Source of the DNA: Smithella sp. ME-1
GTDB lineage: Bacteria > Desulfobacterota > Syntrophia > Syntrophales > Smithellaceae
NCBI GenBank assembly: GCA_000495415.1
Contig: AWGX01000568.1
Span: forward strand, 1-5,716
DNA: 5,716 bases
Reading direction: 5' to 3'
The position numbers and the translations under genes are program-made. The notes under the pieces were generated by a model, which saw nothing but the letters and a program-made list of their open reading frames with translations, ran no database searches and was not told the DNA's origin. Below are positions 1-5,716 of this stretch, piece by piece (positions within the stretch are counted from its first letter, which is position 1; each line of letters opens with the position of its first letter).

Positions 1-15
1 CCAAAGAAAGCGAAT

Positions 16-24
16 TGGTATAAT
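16..24 (+). promoter_or_regulatory. Candidate extended -10 promoter upstream of rpmE
   Basis: The sequence TTGGTATAAT contains a perfect -10 hexamer (TATAAT at 19-24) preceded by TG and one base, which is the extended -10 form read by the sigma70 family. The matching -35 box would fall at or just before base 1, so it cannot be judged. A start near base 31 would give rpmE a leader of roughly 108 nt. This is a motif match in AT-rich DNA only. Confidence 0.35.
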
Positions 25-48
25 TTACTTGAATTTTTGCCGCATATA

Positions 49-75
49 TTGTAAGGCAGACGAGCACTTTATAAA
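49..75 (+). promoter_or_regulatory. Alternative weak promoter for rpmE
   Basis: TATAAA at 70-75 matches five of six -10 positions. The nearest -35-like box is TTGTAA at 49-54, with a short 15-bp spacer. It would give a leader of about 57 nt. It competes with the extended -10 at 16-24 as the rpmE promoter; the short spacer makes it the weaker of the two on sequence alone. Confidence 0.2.
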
Positions 76-117
76 ATGAAGCAAAAAACATTAATAATTA
101 ATTGTAGATAAACACCA

Positions 118-123
118 GGGAGG
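118..123 (+). promoter_or_regulatory. Ribosome binding site of rpmE, distant
   Basis: GGGAGG is the only strong Shine-Dalgarno match before the rpmE ATG, but it ends 15 nt upstream, longer than the usual 5-10. The intervening bases are almost all purine (A with a few G). The ATG at 139 is nevertheless fixed by the conserved bL31 N-terminus (MKEGIHPEY). Confidence 0.6.
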
Positions 124-138
124 AAAAGAAAAAAAGAA

Positions 139-414
139 ATGAAAGAAGGAATCCATCCGGAATATAAAGAAACGACAATAACTTGTGTCTGCGGCAATGT
201 TATTGAAACGAGATCGACCAAAAAAGACATCAAGACGGAAATTTGTTCTAACTGCCATCCTTTTATAACAGGTAAGCAAAGGCTTGTAGATACGGCGGGT
301 CGTGTCGAGAGATTTAAGAAAAAGTACGAAGCAAAAGTGGAAAAGCCGCAGGTCAAAAAGACAACAACTACCGAAAATATTAAGGAAACACCTAAAAAAA
401 CAACAAAAAAATAG
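139..414 (+). CDS. rpmE: 50S ribosomal protein bL31, zinc-binding (C+) form
   Basis: Encodes bL31, a small protein of the large ribosomal subunit that helps bridge it to the small subunit. Visible hallmarks are the N-terminus MKEGIHPEY, four cysteines at residues 16, 18, 36 and 39 that would bind zinc (so the C+ form rather than the zinc-free paralogue used in zinc starvation), the HPF segment at 40-42, and the signature [15 protein letters not shown] around 45-59. The core ends near residue 63. Residues 64-91 form a lysine- and threonine-rich tail, making this 91 aa against about 65-75 for many bL31 proteins. The tail is probably disordered and may touch rRNA (inference). The start is set by homology. 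The gene is followed at once by a strong terminator, so it probably forms its own transcription unit ahead of prfA. Confidence 0.96.
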   Translation: MKEGIHPEYKETTITCVCGNVIETRSTKKDIKTEICSNCHPFITGKQRLVDTAGRVERFKKKYEAKVEKPQVKKTTTTENIKETPKKTTKK

Positions 415-436
415 TTACTTAATTTCTATTTATGTT

Positions 437-477
437 GCCGGTCTGATATTCTTTTGAATTCTGACCGGCCTTTTTTT
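437..477 (+). terminator. Intrinsic terminator after rpmE
   Basis: A perfect 7-bp GC-rich stem, GCCGGTC at 437-443 with GACCGGC at 463-469, is followed by C and seven T residues (471-477). Inside the loop ATTC at 448-451 can also pair with GAAT at 456-459. It lies 22 nt after the rpmE stop and points the same way, so it should separate rpmE transcription from prfA. Confidence 0.88.
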
Positions 478-505
478 GCAGGTGTTTTTCCCGGCAGGGA
501 TGAAC

Positions 506-541
506 TTGTAAAGTTTTTCTAAACTGACCCTTAATTATACA
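506..541 (+). promoter_or_regulatory. Weak candidate promoter for prfA
   Basis: Because a strong terminator precedes it, prfA probably needs its own promoter in 478-562. The best -10-like box is TATACA at 536-541. No -35 box sits at good spacing: TTGTAA at 506-511 is 24 bp away and TTTTCT at 515-520 is 15 bp away. If TATACA is used, the leader would be only about 13-15 nt. Low confidence. Confidence 0.2.
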
Positions 542-562
542 AATTTACGTTAAAGAAATAAC

Positions 563-1630
563 ATGGAAATCATACTGGATAAACTTAACGATATTGAACT
601 ACGTTACCGGGAACTGGAAGGACAGCTCAGCGATCCTAAAATCGTTTCCAAACAGGGACTTTATCAAAAACTGGCAAAAGAACATTCCGATTTGAGAGAG
701 TTAGTAGAAGCCATCCGTGAATATAATAAAGTTAGGGGGCAAATAGAAGAATATGACGGAGTTCTGGCCGGGGGCGATGAAGATCTAAAAGCGATAGTTA
801 AAGAAGAAATGCCTCAATTAAAACAGAAAAAAAACGATTTGGAAGAGAAATTGAAAATTCTGCTTTTGCCCAAAGATCCCAATGATGATAAAAATGTCTT
901 TCTGGAAATCAGGGCTGGCACAGGAGGAGACGAAGCTGGTCTTTTTGCCGGAGATTTATTCCGAATGTATGCCCGGTATGCGGAATCTCAGGGTTGGAAA
1001 GTGGAAGTAGTCAGTAGTTCGCCTACCGGTGGTATCGGCGGTTTTAAGGAAATAATCGCGCAGATAGAAGGCAATGGCGCATACAGCCGCCTTAAATATG
1101 AAAGCGGTGTTCATCGCGTTCAACGCGTTCCGGTTACGGAGGCGCAGGGACGCATTCATACTTCGGCAGTCACAGTCGCCATTATGCCGGAGGCTGAAGA
1201 AGTGGAAGTCAATATAGATCAGAACGATTTACGGATTGACGTGTATCGTTCCACCGGGCACGGTGGTCAGAGTGTCAACACTACGGATTCCGCTGTTCGC
1301 ATAACTCATTTACCGACAGGACTTGTCGTAACCTGTCAGGATGAAAAATCACAGCTCAAGAACAAAGCCAAAGCGATGAAGGTAATGCGGGCGAGACTTC
1401 TTGATGCCATGGTGCAAAAGCAAAATGCCGAGCAGGCGCAGACGCGCAAAAACCAGGTAGGCAGCGGTGACCGCTCCGAGCGCATTCGCACATATAATTT
1501 TCCGCAGGGAAGAATAACCGATCATCGCATCAATTTGACCCGTTACGACCTGGATAATTTCATCAACGGCAATATCGGCGCCATGATTGATGCTTTAGCG
1601 GCGCATTATCAGGCAGAATCTTTAAAATAA
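563..1630 (+). CDS. prfA: Peptide chain release factor 1 (RF1)
   Basis: RF1 reads UAA and UAG stop codons on the ribosome and triggers release of the finished protein. The 355-aa length matches the family (about 360). The N-terminal coiled helical domain covers roughly residues 1-100, followed by LLPKDPND and the conserved [20 protein letters not shown] region (117-136). The stop-codon recognition tripeptide is PVT at 190-192, the PxT type of RF1 rather than SPF of RF2. The catalytic GGQ is at 234-236, and [18 protein letters not shown] follows near the C-terminus. Gln236 is the expected target of PrmC, encoded downstream. The start is firm: an in-frame TAA lies at 551-553 and the next in-frame Met is residue 84. 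No good Shine-Dalgarno is present, only AAAGA at 552-556. The stop is 6 bp from the stop of the convergent reverse-strand gene. Confidence 0.98.
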   Translation: MEIILDKLNDIELRYRELEGQLSDPKIVSKQGLYQKLAKEHSDLRELVEAIREYNKVRGQIEEYDGVLAGGDEDLKAIVKEEMPQLKQKKNDLEEKLKILLLPKDPNDDKNVFLEIRAGTGGDEAGLFAGDLFRMYARYAESQGWKVEVVSSSPTGGIGGFKEIIAQIEGNGAYSRLKYESGVHRVQRVPVTEAQGRIHTSAVTVAIMPEAEEVEVNIDQNDLRIDVYRSTGHGGQSVNTTDSAVRITHLPTGLVVTCQDEKSQLKNKAKAMKVMRARLLDAMVQKQNAEQAQTRKNQVGSGDRSERIRTYNFPQGRITDHRINLTRYDLDNFINGNIGAMIDALAAHYQAESLK

Positions 1631-1636
1631 AATGAT

Positions 1637-2131
1637 TCACTTGACTTCAGGAAATGTACGGGAAACGGCTTTTTTAAATACTGCCTCATTAGTCTTGAAC
1701 TTCGTTATGATAAGGTCGACAAATTTCCAAACGTTTAATCTTATTTCTCTTTTGTAGGAGTTAATTTTGTATATTTCCGGTATTCCGTTAAACTCGTCAG
1801 AAATATGAAAAAAATATTTTATTTGGTTTTTTTTATCGATATATTTTTTTGGAGTTCCCTGATGCTGAACGCCGTTTCTGTAAACAATCCAGAAACAATT
1901 AAAATCTTCTAAACTAAGGCCCAGATCTTTTGCCGCTGCAACTTTGAATTTTTCATCGTCTCTTTTGCCGTTAAGAGTATCTGTTACAGCACGATAATAT
2001 CTTTCGCACAAAAAAAGAGCGGCAGATAGAGCCAAAAATCCCCCGTCGCCTTCAGGCATTTCTTTGAGTTTTTCAATCGGCTTGATAAACCAGCCGTCGA
2101 ATCGTTCCATTAGAGAGGCGCCTGGCTTCAT
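1637..2131 (-). CDS. Hypothetical protein with HEPN-like RNxxxH motif
   Basis: I cannot assign this 164-aa protein to a named family. It reads as a real gene: the ATG at 2131 has GAGGAT at 2145-2140 as a Shine-Dalgarno with suitable spacing, and the frame fills the space between prfA and the prmC promoter region. A predicted hydrophobic helix (about 30-50, GFLALSAALFLCERYYRA) carries Glu43. A second helix (about 75-90) ends in RNGVQH, residues 85-90, an R-X4-H with Asn after Arg, as in the catalytic motif of HEPN-fold ribonucleases. Residues 104-164 are basic and aromatic-rich with alternating hydrophobics, perhaps a beta-containing extension. No signal peptide or clear membrane segment is seen; the 32-42 stretch is too short. 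The HEPN call is inference from a short motif plus helical context. An internal start at Met8 is less likely given the SD spacing. No toxin or antitoxin partner is adjacent, which weakens a toxin-antitoxin reading. Confidence 0.72.
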   Translation of the reverse strand: MKPGASLMERFDGWFIKPIEKLKEMPEGDGGFLALSAALFLCERYYRAVTDTLNGKRDDEKFKVAAAKDLGLSLEDFNCFWIVYRNGVQHQGTPKKYIDKKNQIKYFFHISDEFNGIPEIYKINSYKREIRLNVWKFVDLIITKFKTNEAVFKKAVSRTFPEVK

Positions 2132-2139
2132 AAATTTCT

Positions 2140-2145
2140 ATCCTC
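2140..2145 (-). promoter_or_regulatory. Ribosome binding site of the reverse-strand gene
   Basis: Read on the minus strand, GAGGAT at 2145-2140 lies 8 nt before the ATG at 2131 (10 nt from the GAGG core). It supports Met1 over the in-frame Met8 as start, and supports this reverse-strand frame being translated. Confidence 0.6.
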
Positions 2146-2208
2146 AAAGCTTTTTTGAAATGTCCGGCAAGCCCTACGAGTAAATTCTTTTAAATATTAA
2201 TAATTTGG

Positions 2209-2218
2209 GTTTATAAAC
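2209..2218. repeat. Perfect 10-bp palindrome in divergent promoter region
   Basis: GTTTATAAAC is identical to its reverse complement and lies between the reverse-strand gene and prmC, ending 2 bp before the TTGACA box. The position would suit an operator for a dimeric regulator acting on one or both divergent genes, but the site is AT-rich and short enough to arise by chance. Confidence 0.3.
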
Positions 2219-2220
2219 GC

Positions 2221-2249
2221 TTGACATTTTTTTTGCAACAACTTATTTC
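2221..2249 (+). promoter_or_regulatory. Candidate sigma70 promoter of the prmC-murA-hisD operon
   Basis: TTGACA at 2221-2226 is a perfect -35 consensus. With a 17-bp spacer the -10 would be TATTTC at 2244-2249, which matches only three of six positions. Transcription would begin near 2256, about 40 nt before the prmC start. Since the reverse-strand gene blocks read-through logic from prfA, a promoter here is expected for the downstream operon. A sigma54-like reading of the same bases (TTGACAT to TTGC, with GA in place of GG) is noted separately. Confidence 0.5.
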
Positions 2250-2281
2250 TAAACATCATGCAATAATTTCATCGAGTTTTG

Positions 2282-2286
2282 AAGGA
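2282..2286 (+). promoter_or_regulatory. Ribosome binding site of prmC
   Basis: AAGGA ends 9 nt before the ATG at 2296, within the normal range. It selects this ATG; the earlier ATG at 2259 runs into a stop after two codons. Confidence 0.7.
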
Positions 2287-2295
2287 TAAAACATC

Positions 2296-3147
2296 ATGAT
2301 AGTTCGTGACATTCTTAATGAAACAGCCCGTGCTTTTGAAGCCGCGGGAATACCGTCGGCGAGATTGGACGCCGAAGTATTGCTTTCTATCGTTATTGGA
2401 AGAGATAAACTTGAGTTTTTAAAAAATCCGGAAATGATTATCAATGAAGAGCAGCTTTCTACTTATAAAAAGCTCGTTACCCGTCGATTGCAATTAGAAC
2501 CGGTAGCTTATATTACAGGGGTTAAGAATTTTTGGACATTCACTTTGGAAGTAAACAAGGATGTTTTAATTCCGCGTCCTGATACGGAAATCATTGTTGA
2601 AGAAGCGATCGATATCGCGAAAAAACATACATCGAATCAACTCAAAATTTTAGATATAGGTACAGGCAGCGGAGCTATCGCCATCGCGTTGGTTTACGAA
2701 TTACCTCAAGCCAAAGTTACGGCCACCGATATTTCGGAAGCGGCACTTAGCCTGGCGAAAAGAAATGCGGACATTTTGGGATTTAAAGATAGAATAGATT
2801 TTCGACTGGGAGATTTATTTGAACCAGTCAGCGTTATTTTTGATATAATCGTCTGTAACCCGCCCTATATTTCAGCCGCGGATTATGCAGAGCTTTCCCC
2901 GGGAGTGAAAGATTATGAACCGGCGATCGCTCTTCTGGCGGGAACTAGTGGAACCGAATTCTACGAAAGGTTGATATATCAGGCGAAAGATCATTTGGAA
3001 AAAAATGGTTGGCTTTTGATGGAAATTGGAGCTAAACAGAAAAAAGAAATTTATAAAATTATCGAGGAATCCGGATTTTATGAAAATGTGGAAACACGAA
3101 AAGATTATGCCGGATTGCCGCGTGTAGTTAAAGCAAGGAGAAAGTAA
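2296..3147 (+). CDS. prmC: Release factor glutamine methyltransferase PrmC (HemK)
   Basis: PrmC uses S-adenosylmethionine to N5-methylate the glutamine of the GGQ motif in RF1 and RF2, which raises the rate of peptide release. The 283-aa length matches the family (E. coli 277). Residues 1-80 form the N-terminal helical domain that binds the release factor, with RLDAEVLL at 23-30. IPRPDTE at 92-98 leads into the methyltransferase fold. SAM-binding motif I is LDIGTGSGAIAI at 119-130, with Asp145 in TATDIS as the probable ribose-binding acidic residue. The substrate-glutamine motif NPPY is at 188-191, placing this among N5-glutamine methyltransferases. Its substrate gene prfA lies upstream but is separated by a reverse-strand gene. 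The prmC stop TAA is directly followed by the murA GTG, implying translational coupling. The old name hemK comes from a mistaken link to haem synthesis. Confidence 0.96.
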   Translation: MIVRDILNETARAFEAAGIPSARLDAEVLLSIVIGRDKLEFLKNPEMIINEEQLSTYKKLVTRRLQLEPVAYITGVKNFWTFTLEVNKDVLIPRPDTEIIVEEAIDIAKKHTSNQLKILDIGTGSGAIAIALVYELPQAKVTATDISEAALSLAKRNADILGFKDRIDFRLGDLFEPVSVIFDIIVCNPPYISAADYAELSPGVKDYEPAIALLAGTSGTEFYERLIYQAKDHLEKNGWLLMEIGAKQKKEIYKIIEESGFYENVETRKDYAGLPRVVKARRK

Positions 3148-4395
3148 GTGGATAAGATAGTTATTAATGGCGGGAAACCTCTGCACGGCAATGTTCAGAT
3201 AAGTGGAGCAAAAAACGCGGCGCTTCCGATTTTGGCCTCCGCATTGTTAACAGAAGGAACCAATACGTTCCATAATATCCCCGATTTGGTGGATATTAAA
3301 ACGATAAAAAAACTTTTATGCAGCATGGGTGCTCAAATCGAAGGTGAAGAGAGTGTTAAAATAAATTTCGATAAAATTACCAGTCATACGGCTTCCTATG
3401 AACTGGTAAAAACAATGAGGGCTTCAATTTTAGTTCTGGGTCCTCTGCTCGCCCGTACGGGAATGGCCCGCGTGTCTCTTCCCGGGGGATGCGCCATCGG
3501 CGCGCGACCGGTTAATCTTCATCTCAAGGCGCTGGAAGATATGGGCGCTCAAGTAGAGTTAAAAAGCGGCTATATTGAAGCAAAGGCTAAAAAATTAAAA
3601 GGAGCGGATATTTACTTTGATTTGCCTACCGTAACCGGTACGGAGAATATAATGATGGCAGCAACTCTGGCTCAAGGCACTACAGTTCTGAACAATGCCG
3701 CGCGTGAGCCGGAAGTTATCAACCTTGCGGATGTTTTGAAAAGTATGGGAGCTAAAATCAGCGGAGCGGGGACAGACTTAATAACGATTAAAGGCGTTAC
3801 TTCTCTAAAACCAACGGAATCCATAATTATTCCTGATCGGATTGAAGCGGGAACTTTTATGATTGCCGCAGGAATGACACATGGTGAGATAAATGTTATT
3901 GGCTGCAATTCTCATCATTTGGAAGCGTTAATCAACAAATTACGGGATACCGGTATGAAAATTTCGCCGATTAAAAATGGGATGAAAGTATCTGCCGGAG
4001 AAAAAATAAACAGTATTGATGTAAAAACTCTTCCTTATCCGGGATTCCCCACTGATTTACAGGCACAGATGATGGCTTATATGAGTATCGGCAGTGGTTT
4101 GAGTGTTATTACCGAAACAGTCTTTGAGAATCGATTTATGCATGTCAGCGAACTCTTGCGGATGGGAGCCGATATTGTTATTCAGGGTAATAATGCGGTT
4201 GTTCGGGGAGTGCCTGTTTTGCGCGGAGCGCAGACAATGGCTACAGATTTGAGAGCGTCGGCTTCTCTGGTTCTGGCGGCCCTGGTAGCCGAAGGCACGA
4301 CTGAAATTTCCCGCGTTTATCATATTGATCGCGGTTATCAGACAATAGAAAAGAAATTCTCCGCGTTGGGAGCGGATATAAAAAGGATAAAATAA
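3148..4395 (+). CDS. murA: UDP-N-acetylglucosamine 1-carboxyvinyltransferase (MurA)
   Basis: MurA transfers enolpyruvate from phosphoenolpyruvate to UDP-N-acetylglucosamine, the first committed step of cytoplasmic peptidoglycan precursor synthesis. The 415-aa protein is full length (E. coli 419) with the two-domain EPSP-synthase-like fold. Conserved residues are visible: Lys22 and Asn23 in SGAKNA, Arg91, the catalytic loop [10 protein letters not shown] with Cys115 and Arg120, Asp303 in FPTDLQAQ, Arg329 in ENRF, Asp367 and Arg369 in TDLRASA, and Arg395 in DRGY. Cys115 is the residue fosfomycin alkylates, so this is the fosfomycin-sensitive type and not the Asp variant. Residue 123 is Asn where E. 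coli has Asp. The start is GTG, touching the prmC stop, with AAGGAG at 3135-3140 as a good Shine-Dalgarno inside prmC. This GTG also gives the normal family N-terminus MDKIVINGG. Confidence 0.98.
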   Translation: MDKIVINGGKPLHGNVQISGAKNAALPILASALLTEGTNTFHNIPDLVDIKTIKKLLCSMGAQIEGEESVKINFDKITSHTASYELVKTMRASILVLGPLLARTGMARVSLPGGCAIGARPVNLHLKALEDMGAQVELKSGYIEAKAKKLKGADIYFDLPTVTGTENIMMAATLAQGTTVLNNAAREPEVINLADVLKSMGAKISGAGTDLITIKGVTSLKPTESIIIPDRIEAGTFMIAAGMTHGEINVIGCNSHHLEALINKLRDTGMKISPIKNGMKVSAGEKINSIDVKTLPYPGFPTDLQAQMMAYMSIGSGLSVITETVFENRFMHVSELLRMGADIVIQGNNAVVRGVPVLRGAQTMATDLRASASLVLAALVAEGTTEISRVYHIDRGYQTIEKKFSALGADIKRIK

Positions 4396-5682
4396 ATGAA
4401 GATAATCAAATCCAACGCTGCCGGTTTTGAAAAATTCTTTAACGAATTGCGCCGAAGGGGTGGTGTTCATTCTCCTGCGCTTTTATCATCCGTGGCAAAA
4501 ATTGTGAGTGATGTCGCAACTCAGGGAGACAAAGCATTATTTAGATACACGGTGAAGTTTGATGGATATAAATTAACCGCGGCTACGGTTGAAGTAACCG
4601 CAGCAGAAAAAAAGAAAGCGCTGGCGCAGGTTAAAGCCGAAGATCTGAAAGTTATCAGATTAGCGGCGCGGCGAATCGAAACTTATCATCGCCATCAGGT
4701 TGCGCAAAGCTTTATGATTAAAAAGGAAAGCGGCGTAGAAATGGGACAGCGTATACTACCCCTGCGTAGAGTCGGCATTTACGCTCCCGGCGGTAAAGCA
4801 TCTTATCCTTCAACAATTCTAATGGCGGCGATTCCGGCACGCATTGCCGGTGTGGATGAAATTATTCTGGTCACTCCAGCCAAAGACGGGAAACTTAATC
4901 CTCTGATTGCAGCGGCAGCCGAGGTAAGCGGAGTGAAACGCATATTCAAAATTGGCGGCGCGCAGGCAATTGCGGCACTGGCGTATGGTACGAAGACTGT
5001 TCCTCAGGTAGATAAAATTGCGGGGCCGGGTAACGCCTATGTTGCCGCGGCAAAAAAAATGGTGTTCGGTCAGGTAGATATAGACATGATAGCCGGTCCC
5101 AGCGAAGTTATTGTCATTGCCGATAAGACTGCGAGAGCTTCTTTTGCGGCTGCGGATATGCTGGCACAGGTTGAGCACGACGAAATGGCGGCGGCATTGC
5201 TTTTGACAGATTCCGAAACTCTGGCGCGGGAAGTTTCGCTCGAAATTTACCGGCAAACGAAATCATTATTGCGAAAGACAACGGCGGAAAAATCTTTGAC
5301 CAAATACGGCGCGATTATCATTACACGGAGCATAGAAGAGGCTGTCGATATCGCCAATTCGTTTGCGCCCGAACATTTGGAGTTGATGGTGAAAAATCCG
5401 AAGAAAATTCTGAATAGAGTAAGAAATGCCGGATCAGTTTTCCTGGGTTCATTCACGCCGGAAGCATTGGGCGACTACATAGCCGGCACAAACCATATTT
5501 TGCCCACGGGAGGTACGGCTCGTTTTTCATCTCCGCTGGGAGTCTATGATTTCTATAGACGAATGAGCTTTCTTTCCTTTACTAAGGAAGCCTTTAATAA
5601 AATGAGCGTATCCACTGCTCATTTCGCCCAAATGGAAGGACTCGATGCCCACGCCAAATCTGTTCTTGCGCGCGGCAAATAA
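4396..5682 (+). CDS. hisD: Histidinol dehydrogenase (HisD)
   Basis: HisD is a zinc enzyme that oxidises L-histidinol to L-histidine in two NAD+-dependent steps, the end of histidine synthesis. The 428-aa protein is full length. Signature stretches are VGIYAPGGKASYPS (126-139), the KIGGAQAIAALAYGT region (185-199), AGPGNAYV (209-216) and the DMIAGPSEVIVIAD segment (230-243). Predicted zinc ligands are Gln258, His261, Asp360 and His419; the catalytic pair is Glu326 and His327 in FAPEHLE. All are present, so it should be active. The ATG directly follows the murA TAA, with AGGA at 4384-4387 as Shine-Dalgarno, implying coupled translation. It is the only histidine gene seen here; others may follow beyond the window, though a dispersed repeat follows the stop. 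Its pairing with murA has no metabolic logic and reflects a shared transcript. Confidence 0.98.
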   Translation: MKIIKSNAAGFEKFFNELRRRGGVHSPALLSSVAKIVSDVATQGDKALFRYTVKFDGYKLTAATVEVTAAEKKKALAQVKAEDLKVIRLAARRIETYHRHQVAQSFMIKKESGVEMGQRILPLRRVGIYAPGGKASYPSTILMAAIPARIAGVDEIILVTPAKDGKLNPLIAAAAEVSGVKRIFKIGGAQAIAALAYGTKTVPQVDKIAGPGNAYVAAAKKMVFGQVDIDMIAGPSEVIVIADKTARASFAAADMLAQVEHDEMAAALLLTDSETLAREVSLEIYRQTKSLLRKTTAEKSLTKYGAIIITRSIEEAVDIANSFAPEHLELMVKNPKKILNRVRNAGSVFLGSFTPEALGDYIAGTNHILPTGGTARFSSPLGVYDFYRRMSFLSFTKEAFNKMSVSTAHFAQMEGLDAHAKSVLARGK

Positions 5683-5684
5683 GT

Positions 5685-5697
5685 ACATTGACAATGT
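5685..5697. repeat. 13-nt inverted repeat just after hisD
   Basis: ACATTG-A-CAATGT is a perfect 6-bp inverted repeat around one base, starting 2 nt after the hisD stop. It overlaps the start of the GTCATTCCC repeat. One central base is too short for an RNA hairpin loop without opening inner pairs, so a DNA-level site or an element edge is as likely as RNA structure. Confidence 0.4.
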
Positions 5698-5716
5698 CAT
5701 TCCCGCGAAGGCGGGA
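5696..5716. repeat. Partial dispersed palindromic repeat (GTCATTCCCGCG type)
   Basis: GTCATTCCCGCGAAGGCGGGA holds a perfect 6-bp inverted repeat, TCCCGC at 5701-5706 with GCGGGA at 5711-5716, around a GAAG loop. The pattern ATTCCC-N8-GGGA fits the well-known class of small dispersed repeats ATTCCC-N8-GGGAAT, common between genes in many proteobacteria (dRS3-like in Neisseria). The copy is cut by the window end, so its full length and partner arm are unknown. Lying after hisD it may also fold in RNA and attenuate or protect the transcript end. Confidence 0.6.

Noticed and set aside
1..54. Open frame from base 1 to a TAA at 52-54, possibly the tail of an upstream gene
   Set aside because: Only 17 codons are visible, all three forward frames close by 79, and the translation resembles nothing I know (not the Rho C-terminus often found upstream of rpmE).
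36..60. Hairpin TTTGCC/GGCAGA in the rpmE leader as a regulatory RNA
   Set aside because: Six pairs including a wobble with a 13-nt loop; no riboswitch or ribosomal-protein leader pattern is recognised.
91..101. TTAATAATTAA palindrome as an operator before rpmE
   Set aside because: A pure A/T palindrome in AT-rich leader DNA, likely by chance.
489..500. TCCCGGCAGGGA as another copy of the dispersed repeat or a second terminator
   Set aside because: Only a 4-bp stem with a 4-nt loop, no T-run after it, and no ATT flank matching the repeat near 5700.
1653..1675. T-run at 1670-1675 after GGGAAACGGC as a prfA terminator
   Set aside because: There is no complementary arm forming a stem before the T-run, and it lies inside the reverse-strand gene.
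1637..2131. Toxin-antitoxin module including the HEPN-like gene
   Set aside because: No small partner gene flanks it: one side is prfA at 6 bp, the other is a 164-bp promoter region with no open frame of useful size.
4057..4470. 137-aa reverse-strand frame across the murA-hisD junction
   Set aside because: It overlaps conserved coding sequence of both genes and its translation looks like an antisense artefact.
4819..5256. 145-aa reverse-strand frame inside hisD
   Set aside because: It is the antisense shadow of a strongly conserved hisD, with Cys/Arg-rich translation of no recognisable family and no ribosome binding site noted.

Overview
The window is a compact bacterial housekeeping segment of about 5.7 kb with moderate-to-low G+C and TAA/TGA stop codons. 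Its order is rpmE (ribosomal protein bL31), prfA (release factor RF1), prmC (RF1/RF2 glutamine methyltransferase), murA (first committed step of peptidoglycan synthesis) and hisD (last step of histidine synthesis). From general knowledge, this rpmE-prfA-prmC-murA-his layout, the zinc-binding (C+) bL31 and a 'gtcattcccgcgaaggcggga' dispersed repeat suggest a Gram-negative deltaproteobacterium (Desulfobacterota), possibly near the Syntrophus/Smithella group. That placement is inference from gene order and sequence feel, not from a search.

Layout: bases 1-138 are a leader with candidate promoters. rpmE (139-414) is closed by a strong intrinsic terminator (437-477). prfA (563-1630) follows with a poor ribosome binding site. 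On the opposite strand, converging on prfA with only 6 bp between stop codons, lies a 164-aa gene (2131-1637) of no assigned family that carries a HEPN-type R-N-x-x-x-H motif. A 164-bp divergent intergenic region (2132-2295) holds a consensus TTGACA -35 box and a 10-bp perfect palindrome. From it prmC (2296-3147), murA (3148-4395) and hisD (4396-5682) run as an operon with zero-base gaps (TAA directly followed by GTG, then TAA directly followed by ATG). After hisD there is a 13-nt inverted repeat and the first part of a dispersed palindromic repeat, cut by the window end.

How the genes fit: PrmC methylates the glutamine of the GGQ motif in RF1, so enzyme and substrate are neighbours, although here they are physically split by the reverse-strand gene. 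murA and hisD are metabolically unrelated passengers of the same transcript. All five recognised proteins are full length with their catalytic residues present. The only real unknown is the reverse-strand HEPN-like gene, which is the best candidate for something undescribed. I see no evidence for a multi-gene novel system in this window.
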